64,000 nucleotides of DNA from Bog-159 sp963709155 (lineage in GTDB: Bacteria > Acidobacteriota > Terriglobia > Bryobacterales > Bryobacteraceae): the NCBI GenBank assembly GCA_963709155.1, contig CAVPVD010000003.1, forward strand, positions 62,001 to 126,000, read 5' to 3'. The position numbers and the translations under genes are program-made. Under the pieces are notes generated by a model, which had not been told where the DNA came from, made no database searches, and saw only the letters and a program-made list of their open reading frames with translations. The first letter of the stretch is position 1. Each line of letters opens with the position of its first letter. This document shows, piece by piece, positions 1-7,467 of this stretch.

Positions 1-125
1 TTCTTTTCAAAGGCCAACGGCAACTTACGAAGGCTCTCGGCAATACGAGGGGTCGCTGCGGATTGCAACATGAGCGGAGTGAGTAGAGTTAGTATAGGTA
101 CGTAACGGTGGACCATGCGCACCAT
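1..125 (-). CDS. N-terminus of a secreted beta-propeller (SBBP-type) repeat protein, cut by window edge
   Basis: The reading frame is open from an ATG at 125 to the window edge (41 codons), with a second in-frame ATG at 116. The product starts with a basic stretch and a hydrophobic segment (VPILTLLTPLMLQSAA) typical of a signal peptide. It continues with ESLRKLPLAFEK, which resembles the conserved opening 'LPL.FE.N.GQ' of large acidobacterial secreted proteins carrying SBBP beta-propeller repeats. Only this start is present, so the assignment rests on one short motif. A TTGACA box lies upstream at 149-154 on the same strand. Confidence 0.5.
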   Translation of the reverse strand, partial: MVRMVHRYVPILTLLTPLMLQSAATPRIAESLRKLPLAFEK

Positions 126-221
126 GGTAAAGTCAGCCCCGCAAGGTTGTCAACGATTATGGGCCGTGTCACTATCGGAAGTTTATTTTGAGGTGAAACT
201 TAAGTAAAGGGAGAAAACTCA

Positions 222-272
222 CAGTCGGGCAAAAGCCGGGCTGCGGGCATAAGTGCCCGCAGTGCAAGCGAG
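222..272. repeat. Intergenic palindromic repeat, family B
   Basis: Two adjacent stems: a CGGGC/GCCGG-type stem and GCGGGCA-TAAG-TGCCCGC. They lie between the truncated gene at the left edge and the tadG-like gene. The same modular stem family recurs at nine places in the window, always between genes. Confidence 0.6.
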
Positions 273-281
273 GGAGTTGAG

Positions 282-1643
282 TTACTCGATCAGGAATGCG
301 GCGGCGCCGCCGCTGCCGCCGAGGCCGGTATACTGGCCGGTAGGATCGGCTTTAAAGTTAGTGGAGCCGTTCACTTCCAGCTTGTTGACCACAATGCCCG
401 TGTAGGTACCAGAAGTACTCTCGCCGGTATAGAGTAGGGAGGCGGTCGGAATGTAGATGGTGCCCTGGAGGGAAGAATTGGTGGCGCCGTTCCATTGGTT
501 CTGGGTCGTATTTGTGTCATTCCGGTCGGAGAACCAGAAGATGCCCTGCAGCGAACCGGAGGTCGGGGCGCTAAACGTCACGCTGGGCTGGCCGCTGATC
601 GTCAAAGCGCCATAGCTATACCCAGTGGTGGCGGTGTTGTAAAAGGAAACGCCCGATCCCGTAGCCACGGTGTTGGCGCTGTCGATGGTCAGGCCGCCGC
701 CGTTGAGAATGTATGTGCCCGCCGAAAACGTTACGGTGCCGCCGCTGATGTTGATGCCGCCACAATAGACACCTGGCGAGAGCGTGGTGGTTCCCTGGCT
801 CCAATTGTAGTTGGTATGCGCGCAGGAACCGACTGAGGGCGCCTGAAGATTGATCAACGGATCGGTGGCGGCGGTTTGTCCGGTCAACGGTGTGGGGTTG
901 AACGACCCCTGGCCATTGTTCTGATAGTGGCCGACAATGGACGTGGAGCTGGAGTTGATATAGTAACTGCCGGTAGAGGGGTTGCCTTCCGTTTCCAGGG
1001 CGTCGGTGGCGCTGGAGTTGATAAAGATGCCGCAGGTGGAAGTCACGGTAGAACCCGCCACCTGCATGGCCCTGTCGGCCGTCTTGTCCAGCACATAAAT
1101 GCAGCCGGATGGGGCGCCGCCGGTGGATACGATGGCGGCGGTGGCGCGGGCGCCGGTGAACAAGCCGGAGCTGCTAAACAGCGCCGAGAACAGTTGCGGC
1201 TGGCGGGTAGCCACGGACGCCTGCGCCCAATAGATGACCGATACATTGGGATTGTTCGGCGGCGGGCTGGTGTTGTTCGCGGTGATCTTAACCACCGTGT
1301 TCCCTCCCACGGTAAAGCCATTTTGCTTGGCGAACAAACATCCGTTGTCGAGATTGGTTTGGGGCGGGCTGTTGGGCGACGCAGCGCAGGTGGTAGCGGT
1401 CGACGAGCACTGTGTGCCGGCCGAACCCGAACTGCTGCATGTCATGGAGCTGCCGCTGACGCTGCCCATGGCGGCCAGTACGGTGGCCATGGCGGCCGAC
1501 TCCGCGGCGGCGTGCGCCTCCTGGCGGATGTAGAATGCCATACCGGTCTCCATGGCAAGTCCCATCATGGAGAGAACCAGGATAATCAAGAGTGTTGCCA
1601 TGGGCAGAACCTGCCCCCGTTCGCGCCTGTGTTTCACTGGCAT
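282..1643 (-). CDS. TadG-like pilus assembly/secreted protein
   Basis: The protein begins MPVKHRRERGQVLPMATLL, the 'RG.v.p..al' start of TadE/TadG-like pseudopilins (Flp/Tad pili), followed by one hydrophobic segment (about residues 14-35) and an Ala/Ser-rich helix. The remaining ~380 residues are Ser/Thr/Gly-rich and beta-helix-like, as in large TadG-type proteins; no VWA motif is evident. The ATG at 1643 is preferred over one at 1691 because GGGAG lies 5 bases before it and it avoids overlapping the upstream gene. It is the last of three co-directional tadE/G-like genes (1643-2606) separated by 7 bases or a 4-base overlap, so they are probably one transcript. No Tad ATPase or secretin gene is in the window. 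Confidence 0.75.
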   Translation of the reverse strand: MPVKHRRERGQVLPMATLLIILVLSMMGLAMETGMAFYIRQEAHAAAESAAMATVLAAMGSVSGSSMTCSSSGSAGTQCSSTATTCAASPNSPPQTNLDNGCLFAKQNGFTVGGNTVVKITANNTSPPPNNPNVSVIYWAQASVATRQPQLFSALFSSSGLFTGARATAAIVSTGGAPSGCIYVLDKTADRAMQVAGSTVTSTCGIFINSSATDALETEGNPSTGSYYINSSSTSIVGHYQNNGQGSFNPTPLTGQTAATDPLINLQAPSVGSCAHTNYNWSQGTTTLSPGVYCGGINISGGTVTFSAGTYILNGGGLTIDSANTVATGSGVSFYNTATTGYSYGALTISGQPSVTFSAPTSGSLQGIFWFSDRNDTNTTQNQWNGATNSSLQGTIYIPTASLLYTGESTSGTYTGIVVNKLEVNGSTNFKADPTGQYTGLGGSGGAAAFLIE

Positions 1644-1650
1644 GACTCCC

Positions 1651-2163
1651 TTAGAATAAGACCCGCTGTTTGGAATAGGCTCCCATGTCATAAGTGCCGA
1701 ATGTGGTAGGCTTGGCTCCCGGCCAGACCATGGCCAGCGCCGAGTTGTATTGGTAGCTCAAGCGGACCTGAATGATGGTACCCACGGTGCTGTCGGCGGC
1801 CGGCGGCCACGCGTTAGCATTGGATGTGCAACTAGAAATAGGATTGCATGTATAAGATGTACTGGGCGAAGTCAAGGTCATATGCAGGGTGCTGGGGCTC
1901 AGGCCGATCGCGTACGTCTCAGCCGCGGTGGCCACGTTGCCGACGGTAAGGTTGCAACTGTTGGTGCCGCTGGAGCAGTGCGTTCCATGCACCGCGATAT
2001 AACGGTTGACTTCCTTGGAGGCGTAGGCCAGACTCTGGTAAGTCCACATGGTCAGGCCCATCGACACGATGCCGATGAAGGTAAAGATCATGGGAATGCC
2101 CGCCAGGGCAAACTCCAGGACCGTGCTGCCGCCCGAATTCCGCCGCCTCTTGGTGTAGCTCAT
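1651..2163 (-). CDS. TadE-like pseudopilin (middle gene)
   Basis: 170 residues. A basic N-terminus (MSYTKRRRNSGGSTVLEFAL) leads into a hydrophobic helix at about residues 15-40 with the Glu typical of TadE-family class IV prepilin-like proteins. A Cys-containing periplasmic part follows (C53, C60, C96, C102). The start ATG overlaps the stop of the preceding gene by four bases (ATGA), which implies translational coupling. TadE-like proteins act in assembly of Flp/Tad-type pili at the inner membrane. The family call rests on the N-terminal signature; the C-terminal half shows no recognisable domain. Confidence 0.75.
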   Translation of the reverse strand: MSYTKRRRNSGGSTVLEFALAGIPMIFTFIGIVSMGLTMWTYQSLAYASKEVNRYIAVHGTHCSSGTNSCNLTVGNVATAAETYAIGLSPSTLHMTLTSPSTSYTCNPISSCTSNANAWPPAADSTVGTIIQVRLSYQYNSALAMVWPGAKPTTFGTYDMGAYSKQRVLF

Positions 2164-2606
2164 TGTGTTACCAGCCTCATCTGGACTACCCTATCGAATG
2201 TATATTGCCCGGTCAATCCGCCCGGAATCGGTATCAACTGCGGGCTGGTGTAAGAGACGCTCACCTGGCTGGCCAGGCTGCCATCGGTGCCGGTCACCTG
2301 ACTCGCTGTGACGACTACGGGCGATGCGGCGCACGTGGTCACGGTGGAACCGACGTTCGGCATGGCGGAAAGCTCCGCCAGCGCATAAGTGCATGCGGTG
2401 GTGGCGTCGGCCGCGGTGGTGGGGCTTTGCGACGTATACCAGGCCGCTACGCGCGCGGCATTCTGGGTGCTGATGAGCGCGTAATTGTAGAAGCCGAGGT
2501 CGAAGCTGCCCACGAACAGGAACAATACCCAAGGCAGCAGAAAAGCCGTTTCAAGCATCGCGTGCCCGCGTTGGTTGCGCCGGGAGGGATTAGTTAGGAC
2601 CTTCAT
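2160..2606 (-). CDS. TadE-like pseudopilin (first gene)
   Basis: 148 residues beginning MKVLTNPSRRNQRGHAMLETAFLLP, the clearest TadE signature of the three: RG.a..E followed by a hydrophobic helix (about residues 18-40) and a helix rich in Ala. Two Cys (about residues 72 and 93) could form a disulfide outside the cell. It is the promoter-proximal gene of the three-gene set. The upstream region (2607-2767) is shared with a divergent epimerase gene, so the promoters probably lie back to back there. Confidence 0.75.
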   Translation of the reverse strand: MKVLTNPSRRNQRGHAMLETAFLLPWVLFLFVGSFDLGFYNYALISTQNAARVAAWYTSQSPTTAADATTACTYALAELSAMPNVGSTVTTCAASPVVVTASQVTGTDGSLASQVSVSYTSPQLIPIPGGLTGQYTFDRVVQMRLVTQ

Positions 2607-2767
2607 TTCTGCATTAATCGTAGTGGCTTTGCAGCATTGCGGGCAATAGCGCTTAGGTTAATTTGAGGAGGTTGCGAATAGTTAACTGGGCCAGATTGTT
2701 GAGGATCGCGCGTAGGAAACACAGCCCCATCCGCCGTTCGCATGCCTTTTCACGGTACGCTAGTTTT

Positions 2768-3667
2768 ATGACCATCGCGATTACGGGCGCTTCTGGTTTC
2801 ATCGGGCGCCGTCTGATGAAAGCGCTCGCCGGCGGGGACCATAAGCTGCGCGTTCTCAGCCGGCATGCCGGGACGAACCTGCCGCCGGGAGTGCAGTTGT
2901 ATGTCTGGGATGCCATGAAAGGTCCGCCGCCCGACGACAGCCTGGAAAGCGTGGATGCGGTCATTCACCTGGCAGGCGAGCCGATCGCGCAACGCTGGAG
3001 CGATGAAGTGAAGCAGAAGATTCGCGAAAGCCGGGCCACCGGCACGCGGCACCTGGTGCAAGCGCTGTCTACGTCGCGCCAGCGCCCGGCGGTGCTGATA
3101 TGCGGATCGGCGGTAGGTTACTATGGCTCGCGCGGCGAAGAGATCCTTACAGAATCGTCGGCGCCGGGCAGCGGCTTCATGGCGGATGTTTGCGTGGCTT
3201 GGGAAAAGGAAGCCGACCTGGCGGAATCCCTGGGCATCCGCCTGGTAAAGCTGCGCACCGGCGTGGTCCTGGGGCCCAATGGCGGCGCGCTGGCCAAAAT
3301 GCTGCCCCCTTTCAAAGCCGGGATGGGGGGGAAGTTGGGACACGGCGATCAGTGGATGTCCTGGGTACATTTGGACGACCTGGTGGGGATCATCCAACAC
3401 GCGCTCGGGAATCCGGTGCACGGGGCGGTCAACGGGACGGCGCCGAATCCGGTGACGAACGCCGATTTTACGAAGGCGCTGGGCCACGCGCTGTCGCGGC
3501 CGGCCGTGGTTCCCATGCCCGCCTTCACCCTCAAGTTCATGTTCGGCGAGATGGCCGACGTGATGCTGGCCAGCCAGCGTGTGCTGCCCAAAGCGGCTGA
3601 GGCCGCAGGTTACACGTTCCGTTACCCGGAGGTGGCGGGAGCCCTGGCGAGTATCGTGGGGGTTTAG
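2768..3667 (+). CDS. TIGR01777-family NAD-dependent epimerase (YfcH/SDR39U1-like)
   Basis: 299 residues from the ATG at 2768. The Rossmann NAD(P) motif ITGASGFIGRRL is at residues 4-15; 'GSAVGYYGSRGEE' and 'LRTGVVLGPNGGALAKMLPPF' are hallmark segments of the TIGR01777 extended-SDR family. The C-terminal DUF1731-like stretch ('AFTLKFMFGEMADVMLASQRVLP') is also typical, and length matches the family (~300). An upstream ATG at 2663 would add 35 residues before the Rossmann strand, so it is rejected. Substrate is unknown for this family. It is transcribed away from the tadE genes; the stop codon sits directly against the left end of a MITE-like repeat. Confidence 0.88.
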   Translation: MTIAITGASGFIGRRLMKALAGGDHKLRVLSRHAGTNLPPGVQLYVWDAMKGPPPDDSLESVDAVIHLAGEPIAQRWSDEVKQKIRESRATGTRHLVQALSTSRQRPAVLICGSAVGYYGSRGEEILTESSAPGSGFMADVCVAWEKEADLAESLGIRLVKLRTGVVLGPNGGALAKMLPPFKAGMGGKLGHGDQWMSWVHLDDLVGIIQHALGNPVHGAVNGTAPNPVTNADFTKALGHALSRPAVVPMPAFTLKFMFGEMADVMLASQRVLPKAAEAAGYTFRYPEVAGALASIVGV

Positions 3668-3668
3668 C

Positions 3669-3890
3669 AGGCTGCGGAAAAAGGCCTGTCGGGACCGCTC
3701 CGGGACCGCTCCGGGACCGCTCCCTTACGGTCACGGCTCGGTAAGCGCGGCTCGGTAAGCGCGGCTCGGTAAGCGCGGCTCGGTAAGTCGCGGCTCGGTA
3801 AGCCGCGGATCGGTAAGCCGCTGCAAATACAGGGCAACATTTCTGAGCCGCGCAAGTCAGCAAGCGGTTTTTAGCATTTTTCCGCAGCCT
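3669..3890. repeat. MITE-like element with tandem family A repeats inside
   Basis: A perfect 14-base inverted repeat, AGGCTGCGGAAAAA (3669-3682) and TTTTTCCGCAGCCT (3877-3890), brackets about 220 bases with no convincing gene. Inside are three copies of CGGGACCGCTC, then TCCCTTACGGTCACGGCTCGG followed by about five units of a ~14-base repeat (GCGCGGCTCGGTAA and variants, to ~3820). The whole unit sits immediately after the epimerase stop codon. The structure suggests a non-autonomous mobile or hairpin-forming element. Confidence 0.65.
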
Positions 3891-3965
3891 CATCCCGGTA
3901 TGGAGCCGAAAATGCTCTGCAAATATCATGGCGCGCCGAAATACGAATTGGAGTAACCTAATCAT

Positions 3966-4142
3966 ATGCGTGAAATAGGTCAAACCAGTCCTGAAAACGG
4001 TCGCTATCGCTGCGCGGTATGCGGCGCGGAGATCCGCGTGCAGGCTGGGGAAAAATTTCCGTCCTGTACAGGTAAAGACCACTCTCCGCGGTGGATCCTC
4101 TGCGAGGAGCGCACCTTGGCCTTGGCCGGTTCGGCCCGGTAA
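3966..4142 (+). CDS. Small zinc-ribbon protein, 58 aa
   Basis: An open frame from ATG 3966 to TAA 4142 encodes MREIGQTSPENGRYRCAVCG... with C16-x2-C19 and, after a short loop, C34, H39 and C46. Such a CxxC...C/H arrangement in a YRCxxCGxEIxVxxG context resembles rubredoxin-like or rubrerythrin-type zinc-ribbon mini-proteins. A GGAG lies about 12 bases before the ATG, which is a little far. The neighbour downstream is a convergent ADOP gene only 14 bases away. Function unknown. The cysteine spacing and lack of interruption make it more likely real than chance, but there is no homology proof. Confidence 0.6.
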   Translation: MREIGQTSPENGRYRCAVCGAEIRVQAGEKFPSCTGKDHSPRWILCEERTLALAGSAR

Positions 4143-4156
4143 GAAATTCACAGCGC

Positions 4157-6838
4157 CTATTCGTGCCGGAGCGCCTCTACCGGCTCGACGGCCGCGGCGC
4201 GGCGCGCGGGGATGAAAGCAGCCAGCGCGCCAGCCGCCAGGAGAGCCGCGACCGTCAATCCGAAGGCCAGCGGGTCGTTTGGCTTGATTCCATAAAGCAA
4301 GGAAGCGCTCAAGCGCGCGGCGGCGAACGATACAGGCAGTCCGATGGCCGCTCCCAGGGCGATCAGCAGGAGGCCGTCGCGCAAGACCATCCACTCGATG
4401 CGGCCCGGCGCCGCGCCGAGGGCGATGCGCAAGCCGATTTCCGATGTGCGCCGCGCGACTGCGTAGGCCATCACACCGTAGATGCCCACGGCGGCCAACA
4501 ACAAAGCCAGCAGCCCGAAGAAGCCGCTGAGAGTTGCGATCATGCGCTCGACGAAGATGGAATCGTCTACCCGCTCGCGCAGCGTACGCGGTTCGACCAG
4601 CGCCACTTCCGGATTGATGCGGCTTAGCTCCGCCCGGACAATGGGAAGCAACGCGGCCGCGGGCAATTGCGCGCGCACGACTAAGGTGGGGTCGTAGCTG
4701 TATCCGCCCTCCCGAAAGGGCACGTACACGGTGGATTTGGCGGGGGTGGTCAGCCCATCGTGCAGGATATCGCGCACCAGGCCGACGATGTAAGTGGGCT
4801 CGCCGCCTTCGGGCTTGGAATCGTCGAAGCTGAGAATGCGGCCCACGGGGTCGGGGGTTCCCGGAAGAAATTCCCGGACGAACGCCTCGTTGACGACGGC
4901 GATCTTGCGCGGGGAACGAAGGTCGGCCGGAGCGAACTCGCGCCCGCGTAGCGCACGTATGCCCAGGGTCTCGAAGTAGGCCGGTCCCACTCCCTGCTCG
5001 TTAACCTCAACACCCTCATGGGCCGTGCGCGCCGATCCCGGGACGCGAATTCCCGCGCTCCAGGAGCCGCCGCGAAAGGGTCCAGGCAACCCGTAACTCA
5101 CCGCGTCGATACCGGGCACCGCACTCAATCGAGCCAGCAGCCTCTCGCGATGCTTGTCCTTATCGGCGGCCTTCCATGCCTGCGGATAGTCCAGCGAAAA
5201 GGTGAATACATTCCGCGCAACAAATCCGGGATTGATGGCGCGCAGGCCGGCAAGGCTGTGCGCGAACAATGCCGCCGCCACCACCAGCACCACGGAAAGC
5301 GCGACCTGTGCGACCACCAGGGCTTTGCGAAAACCGGCGCGTCCACCGGCACCGCTCCGCTGCGACCCGCCATGCTTCAGAGCGGCGGCAGGATCGAGAG
5401 ACGTGGCGCGCAAAGCCGGCGCCAGGCCGAACACGAGCGCGGACAAAATGGAAATGCCCAGGGTGAATCCCAATACGGTCGCATCCGGCGCGACTTCGAA
5501 TTGCTCGCCGGAGCCCGGCGGCAGAAATAAGAGCATGTAGCGTTCGCCCCAAACCGCGAATGCCAGGCCCAAAACGCTGCCCAGCAGGGCCAGCAGCAGG
5601 CTCTCGATCAACCATTGCCGCACCAGGCACCAGCGCGTAGCGCCCAGGGAAAAGCGCATGGCAATCTCGCGGCGCCGTGCGGCCCCGCGCGCCAGCAGCA
5701 GGTTCGCCACATTGGCGCAGGCGATCAGCAGGACCAGTCCGACAGCCACCATAAGGATCGTCAAAGGCTTGCCGAAGGCCTCACGCAACATGGAAATCCC
5801 CACGCCGGCATCCCGCACTTCGATCCTCTGCTCCAGAGCAAACTTGCCAAAGGCGCTGGCGCGCTGGCCTCCGTAGACACTCATCAGGTACTGCTGCATG
5901 ATGGTGCCGGCCGCCGCTTGTATCCGGCTGCGCGGAATCTCCGGGCGGCGGCGCGCCATGATCCAGACCCAATGCATGCCGGGCTGCATGATCTCGCCGC
6001 GAGACATCATGGCCGGCGCCCATAGATCCGCATGGCTCTCCACTTCCACGCCATGAAATCCGGGAGCGGCCACGCCGATGACCGTCAAAGGTTGCTCATC
6101 CACCTTCAACACGCGGCCCAGCACGGCGGGATCCATTGCCAGGCGGCTACGCCAGAAGTCGTAGCTCAGCACGACCAGCGGATGCCCCTGCGGGGTGCGA
6201 TTGTCGGCATCGTTGAAGAGCCGCCCGATGGCCGGCTTCACTCCCAGCACTTCAAAGTAGTTTCCGGTGACGTATTCGCGCTGCACATAATCCACGGAAT
6301 TGCTGTGGCCCGCGTCGAAGCGCACCTTAGCGGCGCCGCTGCGCGCGAATACGCCCGAGAACAGATCCGCGTGTTTCCGGAATTCCAGATAGAGCGGATA
6401 GGAAGCGTAGCCTTTGCCCCAGCCGCCGGTCCGATACAGAAGCGCGAGCTGCTCCGGCTTTTCGACCGGCAGCAGGCGCAGCATCAGCGTATTGACGAAC
6501 GAGAAGATGGCGGTATTTGCGCCGATACCCAGGGCCAGCGACAGCACGGCGGCCAGCGTGAAAGCGGGATTGCGGCGCAGACCGCGGATGCCATATCCTG
6601 CGTCCTTCGCCAGGATCTCGATCCACGGTACGCCGCGGCGGTCGCGGTAGGCTTCCTTCATCTGCTCGATTCCGCCGAATTCGCGGCGGGCCGCTGCGCG
6701 CGCGGCATCGGGTGAGAGGCCCTCCTGGCGCAGCTCGGCGGCGCGCATTTCCAGGTGGACTTCCACTTCCTCGCTCAGCTCGCGGTCTCCCCGCCGCTTC
6801 GAAAGCAGCGCGGTCAGACGTTTCCACAGCGTGCGCAT
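4157..6838 (-). CDS. ADOP family ABC-transporter permease (MacB/FtsX type)
   Basis: 893 residues. Residues 1-75 form the soluble ADOP N-terminal helical domain ('ELSEEVEVHLEMRAAELR', 'AARREFGGIEQMKEAYRD'). A first membrane helix follows ('NPAFTLAAVLSLALGIGANT'), then a MacB-type periplasmic domain, a block of three helices with 'ACANVANLLLARGAARRREIAMR' near residues 380-400, and a second FtsX-like copy ending with 'RTSEIGLRIALGAAPGRI' and two more helices. This duplicated permease without its own ATPase is the acidobacterial duplicated orphan permease type; the exported substrate is unknown. It lies 8 bases downstream of a PadR regulator gene and is surely co-transcribed with it. It closely parallels the second pair at 12754-15666. 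Confidence 0.93.
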   Translation of the reverse strand: MRTLWKRLTALLSKRRGDRELSEEVEVHLEMRAAELRQEGLSPDAARAAARREFGGIEQMKEAYRDRRGVPWIEILAKDAGYGIRGLRRNPAFTLAAVLSLALGIGANTAIFSFVNTLMLRLLPVEKPEQLALLYRTGGWGKGYASYPLYLEFRKHADLFSGVFARSGAAKVRFDAGHSNSVDYVQREYVTGNYFEVLGVKPAIGRLFNDADNRTPQGHPLVVLSYDFWRSRLAMDPAVLGRVLKVDEQPLTVIGVAAPGFHGVEVESHADLWAPAMMSRGEIMQPGMHWVWIMARRRPEIPRSRIQAAAGTIMQQYLMSVYGGQRASAFGKFALEQRIEVRDAGVGISMLREAFGKPLTILMVAVGLVLLIACANVANLLLARGAARRREIAMRFSLGATRWCLVRQWLIESLLLALLGSVLGLAFAVWGERYMLLFLPPGSGEQFEVAPDATVLGFTLGISILSALVFGLAPALRATSLDPAAALKHGGSQRSGAGGRAGFRKALVVAQVALSVVLVVAAALFAHSLAGLRAINPGFVARNVFTFSLDYPQAWKAADKDKHRERLLARLSAVPGIDAVSYGLPGPFRGGSWSAGIRVPGSARTAHEGVEVNEQGVGPAYFETLGIRALRGREFAPADLRSPRKIAVVNEAFVREFLPGTPDPVGRILSFDDSKPEGGEPTYIVGLVRDILHDGLTTPAKSTVYVPFREGGYSYDPTLVVRAQLPAAALLPIVRAELSRINPEVALVEPRTLRERVDDSIFVERMIATLSGFFGLLALLLAAVGIYGVMAYAVARRTSEIGLRIALGAAPGRIEWMVLRDGLLLIALGAAIGLPVSFAAARLSASLLYGIKPNDPLAFGLTVAALLAAGALAAFIPARRAAAVEPVEALRHE

Positions 6839-6846
6839 GCAGGCTC

Positions 6847-7191
6847 CTATTCAGGTACTCGCAGAAACCGGTCCATCAAGGCCACGGTGCGCGCCCAGTC
6901 GTCCTGCTCGCGGACGATCTGCTTGCGGCCGGCCTTGGTCAGCTCATAGAATTTCGCGCGGCGGTTTTTGTCCGAAGCGCCCCATCGCGATGCGATCCAG
7001 CCGCGCTGTTCGAGGCGCAGCAACGCCGGGTAAAGGGTGCCCTGGTTCAATTCGAGCACGCCGGCGGAGATCTGCTGGATGCGCTTGGCCAATCCGAAGC
7101 CGTGCTGCGCACCCATGCTTTCGAGCGTTCGCAGGACCATCAGGTCGAGAGTGCCCTGCAGGACATCGGGCCTAGCGTTTCTTGTAGACAT
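6847..7191 (-). CDS. PadR-family transcriptional repressor
   Basis: 114 residues. The winged-helix sequence 'VLQGTLDLMVLRTLESMGAQHGFGLAKRIQQIS' and 'LNQGTLYPALLRLEQRGWI' is the PadR DNA-binding domain; a C-terminal helix ('GRKQIVREQDDWARTV') serves dimerisation. PadR proteins of this subgroup typically sit before ADOP permease genes and repress the pair. The start ATG at 7191 is only ~9 bases downstream of a strong -10 box (7200-7205), so the mRNA may have almost no leader. Confidence 0.93.
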   Translation of the reverse strand: MSTRNARPDVLQGTLDLMVLRTLESMGAQHGFGLAKRIQQISAGVLELNQGTLYPALLRLEQRGWIASRWGASDKNRRAKFYELTKAGRKQIVREQDDWARTVALMDRFLRVPE

Positions 7192-7199
7192 CCAAAAGG

Positions 7200-7228
7200 A
7201 GTATGACGCTTTTCATTTAGAATGTCAA
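7200..7228 (-). promoter_or_regulatory. Sigma-70-type promoter of PadR/ADOP pair 1
   Basis: On the minus strand TTGACA (7223-7228) is separated by 17 bases from CATACT (7200-7205). The same two hexamers, with an 18-base spacer, precede the second PadR/ADOP pair, which supports the call. The flanking 'TAGA.TGTCAA' is shared between the two loci and could include a PadR operator. Confidence 0.65.
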
Positions 7229-7330
7229 GAGGAGGCGCTACGGGGGGTTGCGATACGAATGTGAGAGGGATGCGGTTTGAACGCTGCGGCGGCGATCCAG
7301 TACGTCGTTGCCGTCATGCGTGTGCTGGAC

Positions 7331-7415
7331 GCTCCCTAACGGTCGCGGCTCGGCCCGTCGCGGCTCGGCCCGTCGCGGCTCGGCCCGTCGCGGCTCGGCC
7401 GATTGGCGGCTCGGC
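7331..7415. repeat. Family A tandem repeat (GTCGCGGCTCGGCC units)
   Basis: GCTCCCTAACGGTCGCGGCTCGG followed by three further near-perfect 14-base units CCGTCGCGGCTCGG and a degenerate one. It occupies the gap between the PadR promoter and the GH144-like gene. The same lead sequence occurs at 3720, 39021 and 55389. Confidence 0.75.
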
Positions 7416-7467
7416 TTCATGTCGCGCAGGCCGCTGGAGGCGGAGCTAAACTTGGATCGGGTATTCG

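Noticed and set aside
876..1709. Long plus-strand open frame opposite the tadG-like gene
   Set aside because: It is antisense to a gene with clear TadG features and a good ribosome site; its residues are Gly/Arg/Ala-rich as expected from the reverse of a GC-rich gene.
3720..3820. Tandem repeats considered as a CRISPR array
   Set aside because: Units are ~14 bases and directly adjacent with no unique spacers, and no cas gene is in the window.
3537..4394. 285-codon minus-strand open frame
   Set aside because: It runs through the tandem repeats and the epimerase 3' end; the translated repeats (PSRAYRAAL...) have no protein-like pattern.
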